This document shows positions 19,425 through 28,825 of a stretch of 64,000 nucleotides of DNA, in pieces. Under the pieces are notes generated by a model that was not told the DNA's origin, ran no database searches, and worked only from the letters and a program-made list of their open reading frames with translations. This DNA is from Emiliania huxleyi CCMP1516 (taxonomy: Eukaryota; Haptophyta; Isochrysidales; Noelaerhabdaceae). Where the stretch lies: positions 67,001 to 131,000 of the forward strand of contig NW_005196094.1 in NCBI RefSeq assembly GCF_000372725.1, read 5' to 3'. The first letter of the stretch is position 1, and each line of letters opens with the position of its first letter. Position numbers and translations under genes: made by a program.

Positions 19425-22055
19425 ATGTTGCAGCCAGCCAACGCCGAGTCGTCCGCGGACCTCACAGCCAACGCCGCTGCGCCGAGCGGTGAGCTCGACT
19501 TCACCTCTCGCCTCCCGTCCGCGTGGCGCGTCGGCGCCATCATTGGCGGCACGGGCTCGGGCAAGACACGCGCGATCGAGGCGCTGCGGGCGGCTGGGCT
19601 GGTCGATGCCACCGCACCTTACGAGTGGCCAACCGACTCCGCGATTGTGAGCGCCATCGCCGCGAGTCATCTCGTCCGGCAGGCCGCCGGGAAGGGCACC
19701 CTCGCGAGTGTCTGGTCGCAGCAGGTGAATGCAGGTCCGCCGGAGAGCGTGTGTGCCGAGCTTGCGATGGGGCGGCTCGGCTGCGTCGGGCTCAACTCGC
19801 TGCCCGTGTGGCTGCGGCCCTACCAAGCGCTATCCAACGGGCAGCGCGCCCGAGCCTCCATCGCTGTCTCGCTGACGAGCCGAACCGCGGTGGACGACTT
19901 TGGCTCCACTGTCGACGCGCAGAACGCCTCGGTGTGCGCCGCTGGCATCGCCCGCTCGGTGCGGCGCAAAGGGCTGCACAGCGTCGTCGTAGCCTCGGTG
20001 CACACGGAGCTCTTGCCGTGGCTAGGGGCGGACTGGGTGCTCTTCCCGGCGACAGGGGCACTTCACATCAACCCTAACCCGGGCGCGAAGCCGGCGGTGC
20101 TGGTGCGGTACGACGAAGAGGTCACGGACGCGGCTTTCGTGGCCGGGCTCAGCCGCCCGGTCGCACCGCCGCCGCTCGAGCGCGCGACGAGAACGTGCGC
20201 TGCCGCGGCTATCTTTGGGCAGACTGGCGCAGCACCGCCGCAGAGGTTTGTGTCCAAGGTGAGGGTCGACGCCGCGACTGAGGCTGCCGCCGTCGCCTTC
20301 GAGATTCGCTTCGACGGCACCTCGGCCGAGTTTGTGGTGCCGGCCTTGCCGCCCCTGCCGCCTGAATGGCGCATCGGGCTGCTGGTCGGCGAGTCCGGCT
20401 CCGGCAAGTCCTCTCTGCTGCGCACGATGCGCCCCGATGCGGGCGCTGCTTTCGCGGCGCTCGGCGGCGAGGGCGATGACTCAGCCGCCTGGCCGGCGGA
20501 CGCGCCCGCAGCCTCTGCACTGCGGGGCGGCGCCTCTGCGGTGGCGGCGTTTGGCGGCAGCGCCATCGCTGCCGCCGCGCAGAGCCGCCCGTTTGGCGCC
20601 CTCTCGCGCGGCGAGCGCACGGTCGTCGCACTCGCAAGGCTGTGCGAAGAGGCGGGCGGAGAGTCGCACGAGGGGTCTGGCGCAGAGCCGACCGTGGCAG
20701 ACGAGTTCACGTCCTTCGTCGACAGGTCGACGGCGGCCGCCGCCGCCGCCGCCACCCGCGCCGCGTGGCTCCGGCGAGGCAGCGGCCGACTGGTGTGCGC
20801 CAGCGTGCACGAGGATGTGCTCCCCGCGCTGCTCCCCGACTGGTCCTTCGACCTCAAGACGCGCAAGCTGACCGTCTACTCGTGGGACCCGCGCGACCTG
20901 CTTCGCCCGACGCCTGCGCCGCCGCCCACGCCGTCACCTGCGCAGGTCCACCCGGAGCCCGCGAGTCTCTTCGCCCCGCCTGCAGTCGAGGTTCTGGTGC
21001 GGCAGACCATGAAGCAGCCGAACGAGCTCGAGGTGGCTCGCAAGGCGGGCGACCGCGAGGCGGTGGATTACAAGCTGCGCCTCTGGGACCGGTTCAAGGC
21101 GCACCACTACATGGACTCAGGGCTCAACCCGGCGGCCACGTGCGCCGTCGCGAGGTGGGGGCGCACGCCGGTGGGCTTCGTCGCCACGATGCCGCAGCCC
21201 GGCAGATTCGGTTTCGACCCGCGGCTGCTCTGCCGCGAGCACCGACTCGTCGTGCTGCCCGAGTTCCAGGGCCTCGGGATCGGATCGCGCCTCTCGGACG
21301 CGACAGCCGCGCGCTTCGTGCGGCGCGGCAAGCGGTACACCTCGAGGAGCGGCCACTTGACGCTCCGCGTGCACCGCGAGCGCTCGCCGCTCTGGAAAGC
21401 GCCCGACTGGCAGGGCGAGCACGGCCGCAAAGCGGCAGACAAGGGCATGGGCTTCGAGAAGAAGGGGCGAAAGGTGCCGGCATCGGCGGCGGCGGGAGCC
21501 GACGCCGATGCCAAGGACCGGACTCTCTTCTCGTTCGAGTACGTGGGGACGAAGGAGGAGCAGGCGGAGAGCCGTGCCGCCGCCGCAGCAGGACTGGACA
21601 AGACGGCATCTTCTCCCGCCGCCACATCGGCCTCTGGCACCGCCGCCGCCCTGTCCGCCGGCGCTGCCATCGCCGCAACCCCTGGCGCCGCCGGCAAGCG
21701 CTCGGCCTCCGCAGAGGCGCCCGACCTCCCTCTGGCCAAGCGCGCAGCCGGCGTTGCCTCCGACCCTGTCGACCTCGAGGACGAGTCGCAGCGGGCGGCG
21801 CCGCCGGCGCGCAGCGCCAAGCAGGTCGGCCTCGCGGCCTTCTTCTCCTGCGCCGGCCCGGGCTCCGCTTCGGCCCCCGCTGTGCCTGCGCCGTCGCGGC
21901 CTCGCCCGCCGCTGCTGCCACGCCCCGCGGCCAGCTCGCCCGCTGCCGCGCCCGCGCCGAAGAAGGAGCCGGGGCAGCGCAAGGTCTACAAGTGCAGCCA
22001 GTGCCACAAGCCGAAGAAGGGTTGCGGCTGCGAGCGGAAGAGCAAGAGCAAGTGA
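19425..22055 (+). CDS. ABC-type ATPase fused to GNAT acetyltransferase, with PIP-box-like motif and Cys-rich tail
   Basis: One uninterrupted exon of 876 residues from ATG 19425 (an ATG at 19341 is also in frame but follows a T-run and adds no conserved sequence). There are two ABC-like ATPase halves: Walker A IGGTGSGKTR (~41) with LSNGQRARASIAVSL signature and VDDFGSTVD, then GESGSGKSS (~323) with LSRGERTVVALARL and VADEFTSFVD. A GNAT-like domain follows (~530-660), with VLPEFQGLGIGSRL matching the acetyl-CoA-binding R/QxxGxG/A. This order fits the prokaryotic family described as ABC-type ATPase fused to a predicted acetyltransferase (COG2401-like). Near residue 800 is QVGLAAFF, a perfect PCNA-interacting pattern. 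The end has CSQCHKPKKGCGCER, a possible zinc knuckle. A nuclear role at DNA is inferred only. Confidence 0.8.
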   Translation: MLQPANAESSADLTANAAAPSGELDFTSRLPSAWRVGAIIGGTGSGKTRAIEALRAAGLVDATAPYEWPTDSAIVSAIAASHLVRQAAGKGTLASVWSQQVNAGPPESVCAELAMGRLGCVGLNSLPVWLRPYQALSNGQRARASIAVSLTSRTAVDDFGSTVDAQNASVCAAGIARSVRRKGLHSVVVASVHTELLPWLGADWVLFPATGALHINPNPGAKPAVLVRYDEEVTDAAFVAGLSRPVAPPPLERATRTCAAAAIFGQTGAAPPQRFVSKVRVDAATEAAAVAFEIRFDGTSAEFVVPALPPLPPEWRIGLLVGESGSGKSSLLRTMRPDAGAAFAALGGEGDDSAAWPADAPAASALRGGASAVAAFGGSAIAAAAQSRPFGALSRGERTVVALARLCEEAGGESHEGSGAEPTVADEFTSFVDRSTAAAAAAATRAAWLRRGSGRLVCASVHEDVLPALLPDWSFDLKTRKLTVYSWDPRDLLRPTPAPPPTPSPAQVHPEPASLFAPPAVEVLVRQTMKQPNELEVARKAGDREAVDYKLRLWDRFKAHHYMDSGLNPAATCAVARWGRTPVGFVATMPQPGRFGFDPRLLCREHRLVVLPEFQGLGIGSRLSDATAARFVRRGKRYTSRSGHLTLRVHRERSPLWKAPDWQGEHGRKAADKGMGFEKKGRKVPASAAAGADADAKDRTLFSFEYVGTKEEQAESRAAAAAGLDKTASSPAATSASGTAAALSAGAAIAATPGAAGKRSASAEAPDLPLAKRAAGVASDPVDLEDESQRAAPPARSAKQVGLAAFFSCAGPGSASAPAVPAPSRPRPPLLPRPAASSPAAAPAPKKEPGQRKVYKCSQCHKPKKGCGCERKSKSK

Positions 22056-22427
22056 GGGCTTGGGCAGGGCGCAACGCACGCCGCGGCGCGCGGCCCGCGG
22101 GCCGGGCGAGTCCTCGTTAGGGCGAGTCGTCCCATTTTGCATTTACTGGAAGCATGCACGCGCGCGGACGCGCAGCAGTGCGGCGAAATCGATGGCGCTC
22201 GGCTGAGTGAGCAGCGGGGGGGACACGTGTGTGGTGTGAGTCCACGGATCGTTCTCTTTGACGACATGACAAGCTGAAGTACAAAAAACTCTATATACAA
22301 AGGGCAAAGCGGCAGCTGGCAGGGGGGTGGGGGGGTGCGGCTGCGGGCAGCCGCGCCGTCAATTAATGTACCAGGACGCCTCCCTCGGTCGACACCCGCC
22401 CGTCGGCAGGCGAGTAGTCTCCGAGTG
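22056..22427. other. 3' ends of two convergent genes, no gene seen
   Basis: Contains G-runs (22220, 22322) and an AT-richer stretch near 22270-22300 that could serve as polyadenylation signal for the minus-strand gene. Nothing coding. Confidence 0.4.
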
Positions 22428-23291
22428 CTAGTCGGCACAGGCCCATATGACACACCCCGGCTTGTGCGAATACGGCACTGGCCTCGTGAAGCTGATCGGC
22501 GCCCTGATCTCCCACGCGTAGGTCGTTCGGTACGGCAGCGCAGCGCCGCTCACGCAGTGCTCGGGCGCGCGCCGCACCCACTCGGAGGAGGGGAGCGGGC
22601 CGTGGCACGCCACGAACTCGACCGAGCCTGCCGGCGCGTGACGGAGAGGGGCGCGTGTGGGGACGGGGTTCAGGGGTCGGCGGGCCCGCGGGGAGCGTGC
22701 GGGTGGCACCAAAGACAAGCCCGCCGGCGCCAGAGAGCGCGAGGTAGAAGCGTTCGCCGGAGGGCTTCGCGCAGCGCGTGCCGCGGATCTGCCGCAGGGA
22801 GGCGGGGCGAAGGTCTGTAGGGTGGGCCGGCTCCGCCCATGGCCCACCACTGCGGCCTCCAACCTCGAGTGTCTTGACGCCGTCGAGGATGAGCGAGAGC
22901 CACGGGTTTTGAATGATGAGAATACTCGCGCCCGACTGAGGCGCAGGGAGGCCAGGCGTGAGCGGTTAGGACAGCAGTGATCGGGGCGGTGGGACGACGC
23001 CTCGAGCGGCGCTCCGTCGGCGAGCACCAGCGGCAAGATTGGCGGCCGCAGCGAGCACAGCGGAACAAATTTGGAGGGCGCTCGTGCCAACTTGCTCGCG
23101 CTGCTTTCGAGCAGAGCTGGATCGCGGTGCGCCGGGCCCGCGCCAGCGGTTGCCGCTTCCAGCCCAGTGAGTGCCGGTGAGCCAGATCGTGGTTTCTTAG
23201 CGGCGTGGCAGGGCTCCGCCAGCGGCTGGCACGGCTGCAGCGGCTCGGCCAGCGACCCAGCCTGGCCGCGGCGGCGCAAGCTGTACGTCAT
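22428..23291 (-). CDS. ASCH-domain protein
   Basis: Four exons, 23291-23013, 22935-22864, 22788-22686 and 22627-22428, total 654 nt (217 aa). The ASCH signature GxKxxExR spans an exon junction: ILDGVKTLE|IRGTRC. Before it is ILIIQNPWLSLILDG, the usual first strand and helix. After it, ERFYLALSGAGGLVFGAT and GSVEFVACHGPL supply the beta-barrel strands. ASCH is a PUA-like fold thought to bind RNA or modified nucleotides. The first ~93 residues are low-complexity Pro/Ser/Arg. Introns are GC-AG, GT-AG and GC-AG. The tail is CVIWACAD. It is divergent from nothing nearby; the neighbouring gene (-) starts 1.7 kb further on. Confidence 0.65.
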   Translation of the reverse strand: MTYSLRRRGQAGSLAEPLQPCQPLAEPCHAAKKPRSGSPALTGLEAATAGAGPAHRDPALLESSASKLARAPSKFVPLCSLRPPILPLVLADGAPLEASSHRPDHCCPNRSRLASLRLSRARVFSSFKTRGSRSSSTASRHSRLEAAVVGHGRSRPTLQTFAPPPCGRSAARAARSPPANASTSRSLAPAGLSLVPPARSPRARRPLNPVPTRAPLRHAPAGSVEFVACHGPLPSSEWVRRAPEHCVSGAALPYRTTYAWEIRAPISFTRPVPYSHKPGCVIWACAD

Positions 23292-23868
23292 GAGCTTCAC
23301 AACGCCCGGATCGTTCAAGCACGTCTCTGAACTGGCACGCCAGCACCTCGAGCGCGCCGCTGAAAAAGATGTTTTTTGTGGACTCTAAAAGGAAAAAAGC
23401 AAAGACATGACGCCAAACACACGATTGCACGCACCGCACCGCACCCAGCACCCCCCCGCCGCCCCCCCGACCCCCGCCCCGCCTAGGTGGGAAAGAGATG
23501 AGGAGATGGGACAGCGAAGGAGGAGCCCAAACACGTATGGGAGGTTTCGTTGATGCGCCACGCTGCCCGGCGTCTCTCACTTTCCGGGACAGCCCCGCCC
23601 TTGTGAGGCAGGAAAGTGACGGCTACCCCGTACGCCCTGTTGCTTCTACTGGCCGCCAACTCGCGACGCGCCGAAAAAAAAGACTTTGATTATTGGGGTT
23701 TTTTTATTTTTTAATGTATGTGGCTCTTACGTACATTCCCGGAGGAGGACTGCTGTTTTTACACTCGCGCGCGCGCACACTGGACGAAAAAGATTTTTTT
23801 GTGGACAGGATTTCGGATTCCTGCTTCGCTCTAGAGTCTAGTGTGTCTTCACGCCGCGCCGATGGTTG
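23292..23868. other. intergenic, AT-rich islands
   Basis: A homopolymer-rich stretch (CCCCCC runs at 23450-23480, T-runs at 23695-23715) between the ASCH start and the 3' end of the next minus-strand gene. No coding segment. Confidence 0.4.
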
Positions 23869-24985
23869 TCAGAGCTCCTCCCTGGGTGCCCTTTTCGCCG
23901 CGCGTCCAGTCCGAGTCGCCACCCTCCTCGTCTTGTCGCGCTGCTTCTCCGTCGGCAGCGCGAGCTCGCCCCGCGCTGCGGCCGCCTCCGCCCTCGCTGC
24001 CACCTCCTCCCTCGAGCCCTGCGTCTCTAGCCCGGCCCGCTCGAGCAGCGCCCGCAGCTTGACGGTGGGCAAGCCGTGCACCGGGCTCGCCGCCGCCGCC
24101 GCCGCTGGCTCGGCCGTTGATGGTCGTGCGCCGCCCGCGCCTTCCGCCGGATCCACCACCGCCGAGGCACGACCGCCCCTCGCACCGCCGGCGGCCCCCG
24201 GGGCCCTCGCCCGGCGGCTCGTCCTTGCCTGGCCCCGCCCCTCCACCCTCTCCTCCTTCGCCGCGCCGCCGACCTTGGCATCGGCGCCGCCCTCTGCTCT
24301 CTCCGCCGCCTTGGCGCGCCTACAGCGACCACCACCGGAGCCTCCAACCAGCCCGGGCCGAAAACGACTGCCCGCCCCGCCCCGCCCCCGCCAGCCTCGC
24401 TTGCTTGGGCTTGCGCGCCGGAGACTTGTAGCCGTCGCCCGAGGCCACCGGCCCACCGTCGAGCGCGAGCCGCGCCACGGGCCGCTCCGACCACAGCTCG
24501 GCGAGGACCGGGACGTCGAAGGCCTCGCCCGCCCTCACGCCGGCGGGCACGTCGACCTTGATGACGCTCCCCGCCGTCTCGACGAGGAGCAGGTGGCCTC
24601 CGTGCGATCCAGCGGGAGCGGTGATCTTGAGGCTTCGGGTCGAGCTTCGGGTCCCACTCGAGGCCCGCGGAGGCGCCACTCTGCCGGCGGTCGTGCGGCT
24701 GGGCCCAGCGCCGGCCGCAGGCCCGCCCGAGCCGCAGGAGCCGCAGGCCACAGGGCATGCTTCGATCACGCGCGGGTGCGCCGTCGCCGGCGGCCGGTCG
24801 AATATCTGGTCAAAGCGGCTACCGCACTGCTTGAGCGCAGCGAGCTGCGCGCATGAAACCTCGGGGCTGGGGCAGCCGGCATCGTCGGTACACTTGAAGG
24901 GGCCGCCGTCGGCGCAGTCCTCAGCCCGTGCAGCAAGAGCCAGAAGAAGGCCCGAGAGGCGGGCGCCGATGCGGTGGGCGGCCAT
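23869..24985 (-). CDS. secreted ShKT-like protein with SAP-like C-terminus (model incomplete)
   Basis: From ATG 24985 the frame gives MAAHRIGARLSGLLLALAARA, a good signal peptide. It is followed by DCADGGPFKC..GCPSPEVSCAQL..ACPVACGSC, a Cys pattern close to the ShKT toxin-like fold common in secreted protist proteins. Next is a beta-rich stretch with HLLLVETAGSVIKVDVPAGV, similar to a repeated PaGvraG motif in algal proteins. This frame ends near 24320. A second frame to a stop at 23869 reads SPVHGLPTVKLRALLERAGL and then SREEVAARAEAAAARGELAL, which resembles a SAP helix-turn-helix. An intron must join the two, perhaps from a GC donor near 24400, but I could not fix it. The pieces could also be two genes. 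Confidence 0.45.
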
Positions 24986-25178
24986 ATACACCTTTTTTCC
25001 GGCAGGGGAAGGCGCCGTGATCAAGAAACTTTTTTGCGGTAGGAAAGAAATCCGGCTGCCTACCCTTATAAGTCTCTTGTGCCGGAGCGCCGACCGCTCT
25101 TGAAGCCGCGAACCAGCTCATTCAAACTCGGCCGTCCCGCCGCAAATCGTCGGCCTCAGCTCGGGAGCCACGGCGCGC

Positions 25179-26606
25179 ATGGGGGGCAAGGAGCGAGAGC
25201 GCGAACCGCCACCGGCCACCGACGACGAGGATGCGACGCAGGCGACCACGCAGGAAGGCGACCACGCAGGAAGGCGTCGTGGGGGAGTCATCCGGCAAGC
25301 GCAGCCGACAGCACAGCATCACCAGATCACCGCTGGGCTCGCAAGCAGCGCAAAGCGAAGGGCCGCCGCCATGTCGCAAGGGGAGCGGGCGACAAAACGA
25401 GTGGCCGACCAGCAGCGACGCCGCCGTCAGCAGCGTGAGAGCAAGGAATCACAGCCAGCACCGATCACCTTTGACGCTGCGGTGGCAAAGGTCGCGTCGG
25501 AGGCAGCTCTCGGCGTGGTTGAGGTTGAGGATTTCCGCGACTGGCTGCTCGACCCACAGCAAGCTGGACAGCCGATTGATGGTGAACGCATCACCGAGTG
25601 GCGCGCATCCGAAGCGTACGAGCGCGCCCGGCTCGAGTACATGGACGGTTGCATGTGCGAGGGTGCGTGCACGTGCACCTACGATGGCGTAGGCATCGCC
25701 CCAGACGTGCCCGGAGTCACCTGCGACTACTTCGACGAGGCGCTTTTGGAGCCGCGCGCCAACGACGGGCAGCCATCAGGCGTGGATTGGGTGCCGGAGG
25801 GCTGGGATGGCGTCGAGGCCGATCGGCATGAGGAGCGGGCTAAACTCGAGCGTGCCACGCGGATTGAGCGAGATCAGCAAGACGACCTCGCACACGCTTC
25901 AGAGAAAATTTGAGTGCAAGATTCTGAGACTGGTGATTGGCGCCTCTCCACCCGTGGCAGCATTGCCAACTTTCGCAACCGCCGTGTACAAGCTTACACG
26001 GGCGATGCTGCTGAGGCCGATGCATACCTGCGCGACCCGGGTTCAGAGGCGTCACAGGCATGGCTCGAGGCGCAGCTTGCTCCAGGCGGTGGAGGTCCGA
26101 CACCGCCTGGCTCGCCCGCCTACGGGGATGACTGTTACTTCTCCTACCCGGACTCGCCAGTGAGGCGGCCACTCGAGGAGGCGCCTGACGACAGCGACGC
26201 ATATGAGCTCGACCAGGAACGCGCGCTGGAGTTGCAGGGGCGCATCTCCTTATTTTACGGCCGGCCTTGGGACGAGGTGCCGAGAGGCGCGACGGTGCCA
26301 GTGACTTGCGAGTGGACCATCGCATCATTCAGCCGACAGCAGCAAATGCAACGCCCGCTCTCGCCCGCACCGGTAGCCACGGACTTTGACATTGAGGACA
26401 AGTTTCTGCAGGAGCGTGCGCGGTGGTTCCGCGACCACGGCGGTGGCGGCGAGCTGGACGGCTCGACACGAAAGCAGAACGAGGCATTCCAGCGTTTGAA
26501 GGACCGCCTCTTTAGCCTTCCCCGCGACCGCGCAAACCCGTCGGGCACACCGCGTGCCTCGCAACGCCGGGCGTCGGGCGCCGGATCAAGCACCGACCCC
26601 CTGTGA
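25179..26606 (+). CDS. unknown protein; long frame with one internal TGA
   Basis: ATG 25179 opens a 244-residue frame ending at TGA 25911-25913. The same frame continues at once for 230 more residues to TGA at 26604-26606. Base composition is lower in GC than neighbouring genes and is uniform across the TGA. The first half is rich in charged residues, with ITFDAAVAKVASEAALG and a Cys cluster MCEGACTCTYDG. The second half has acidic and Pro-rich segments and ends GAGSSTDPL. No family is recognised. The TGA could be a real stop, a decayed codon, a missed intron, or a recoded (Sec) codon. No evidence decides. It may come from a mobile element, but no terminal repeats were seen. Confidence 0.4.
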
Positions 26607-26902
26607 GACTGTGGATGATGCCTGGGACTCGAGCCTGGTTGGAATGGAACATCGGAAGAGCTTTGCATTACGAATTATGAATTGCAAAAATGTTACGAGC
26701 GAGGTAAATCCGATGGCGATGCCGTTTGCAGCACTCTCGAACGTCGGTGGAGGGGATAAGGGATAAGTGAGTACCTGTGTGCCAGGAAAAAGGCGGGTAC
26801 CCGCTGCAGGTCCCACACTAGTATGCGAAAAGACAGGGAAGAAACACAAGTGCGCGGAAGGCGGCGCGAGCCGCTCAATCGCCCTTGCTAACCCCCTGCA
26901 AG

Positions 26903-28825
26903 ATGGGTTGCGGCTCCAGCAAGGGCGCCCAGACCGAAACTGACGACGACGGCACTCTGGGTTTGGCCGGGGATGATGAGCGAGCCGCCCAGAGATCTCG
27001 CGCCGTCTCTGCCGCTCGCCTTGCCGCGTCCCAGTCGACACTCAAGCAAGCTGGGCCACGCAAGCTTTCGTTCCTGACGGTTGATCCGGACCGTGCCCAC
27101 GACAAGAGGATCGGCGACGATCTCGGCATCGACTCACGCGTGGCCAACGCCAAGAGGCGGCTCCGCCGCCTCCGGGACTGCATCGACGACGTCAGCGCCC
27201 TGTATGCCAGCTACTCAAAGGACAGCGCCGCGGACAAGAAGGGTCGGCTGACCCTCGTGCTCCCCGAACTGAGCGAGTGGGTATCGGAGGGTGCCTGGAT
27301 CGGTGCGCCCGCCGTTGGCAGCGCCGTGGGGAGCGACGCCACGCGCCTCGTGGCGATTGCGCAGCTGGTGAGGGCGGCGCGGGCAGGCATGGGCGAGAAA
27401 GCTGTGGCAGAGCTGCACGCCGCGCGGAGGCGAGTCGCCGAGGGCGGCATCGAGGTGCTGCTGGCGCTGGAGAACCTGGTGCTAAGCGCATCGGTCGAGC
27501 GGGAGGCTGCGGCCCGCGCTGTCAGAAAGGCCACCGCCGCGCGGGCCGCCTGCGAGGAGGAGCTGGAGAAGGCGCGCGGCGCGAGCGAGGCGAGGCGAGA
27601 GGCCGCCGTCGAGAAGGCGACGGCGGCGCTCTACGCGGCGGAGAGCGACATCTTCCGGGCCGAGGACTTGCGGAGGAAGGCGGACGAGGAGCTTCAGCGC
27701 CTGCACGGCGAGGCGACGGCCGAGGCGCTGCGCGCTGCGGAGACGGCTCGCGTGGAGGCGGAGGCGAAGGTGTGTGCGGGGGCCGAGGCGGTGCGGGCAG
27801 CGTACGGCGGCCTCGCCGAGGGAGTGGCGAGGGTGCTCGCCGCGCAGGGCGCCTCTCCGGCGCCCGCGCCTCGCAGAGAGGAGCCGTCGGGCGAGGAGCC
27901 GCTTGGTGCGGACGGCCGTGGTGCCCTCGAGGGCCGTTTCGCCGCCCTGCTGGCGCAATGGGCCGTCGCGCGGCGGCGGTGCGACAAGGCAAAGGCGCGC
28001 TGCGAGGCCTTCCGCAGGCACGGGCTCGAGGTGGCCGCGGCGCCGCGAGGCGAGGCGACGCGGCTCGGAGAGCTCGCCTCCGCCTGCGAGGAGGAGAGGG
28101 CGGCGGAGGAGCTGCGGGCGCTCCGGCTGTCGGACGAGGAGCGAGTCGCCGCGACTGCGGCGTGCGACCGCGCGATCGGCGGCCTCCAGCGCGAGCTCGG
28201 CAAGCTGGCCGCGCGTCTGAGCGCGAACTGCGACATGGTCTCGCAGCACCAGAAGCTGTTCAAGAAGCTCGCCGCGACGGAGGCGAAGGTCAAGGCGGCG
28301 GCCAAGCAGGCGGACGGCGGTGAGCCGCTCGAGGCGCGCCGCCGCCGCGACGAAGCGCCCCCGAGACGAGTCGCGGCGAGCGTTGTAGGGTCGAAGGGGG
28401 ACGCGCGGCGCGAGGCGGCGCTGGCGGCGCTGCGTGAGCGGGCAGACGCAGAGCGCGCTCAGCTGGATGCGTCGGCTGGCTTCATCGACAGGCGGGCGGA
28501 GGAGCTGAAGGCGGAGGCGGACGCCGGAGCCGCGCGCGCTGTCCGCGAGCCGCTGGCGGTGTGTGTGCGCGAGTACGCGCTCCTCTTCACCACGCGCTGC
28601 GCTTCGGCAGAGGGCGTGGCCTCGTGCAACGCTGTGCTTGCGGCGAGCGGCGAGGCGGTCGCTGAGGCGGCCTCTGACACCACCGCTTCGTCACCTCGCG
28701 ACCCCTCTCCACCTCGCGACGAGACGGGCGCCCAGCGTGTCGAGTCCGCTCCAGGCACCCCAGGCAACCCGTTCGACGGCGAGGCCGAGCTCGAAGCGAC
28801 GGCCAGCGAGGGCAGCGAGGACTGA
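26903..28825 (+). CDS. N-myristoylated coiled-coil protein with NPF motif
   Basis: A single exon of 640 residues starts at ATG 26903. The N-terminus MGCGSSKG fits dual lipidation: myristate on Gly2 and palmitate on Cys3. Residues ~200-320 and ~360-560 are long Ala/Glu/Arg-rich heptad helices (for example EEELEKARGASEARREAAV), a size and charge distribution like BAR-type or other membrane-bending coiled coils. The C-terminus is acidic and holds GNPFDGE, an EH-domain-binding NPF motif of endocytic proteins. A role at a membrane in vesicle traffic is inferred from the lipid anchor, coiled coil and NPF. I cannot place the family. It lacks introns, unlike its spliced neighbours. Confidence 0.65.
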   Translation: MGCGSSKGAQTETDDDGTLGLAGDDERAAQRSRAVSAARLAASQSTLKQAGPRKLSFLTVDPDRAHDKRIGDDLGIDSRVANAKRRLRRLRDCIDDVSALYASYSKDSAADKKGRLTLVLPELSEWVSEGAWIGAPAVGSAVGSDATRLVAIAQLVRAARAGMGEKAVAELHAARRRVAEGGIEVLLALENLVLSASVEREAAARAVRKATAARAACEEELEKARGASEARREAAVEKATAALYAAESDIFRAEDLRRKADEELQRLHGEATAEALRAAETARVEAEAKVCAGAEAVRAAYGGLAEGVARVLAAQGASPAPAPRREEPSGEEPLGADGRGALEGRFAALLAQWAVARRRCDKAKARCEAFRRHGLEVAAAPRGEATRLGELASACEEERAAEELRALRLSDEERVAATAACDRAIGGLQRELGKLAARLSANCDMVSQHQKLFKKLAATEAKVKAAAKQADGGEPLEARRRRDEAPPRRVAASVVGSKGDARREAALAALRERADAERAQLDASAGFIDRRAEELKAEADAGAARAVREPLAVCVREYALLFTTRCASAEGVASCNAVLAASGEAVAEAASDTTASSPRDPSPPRDETGAQRVESAPGTPGNPFDGEAELEATASEGSED

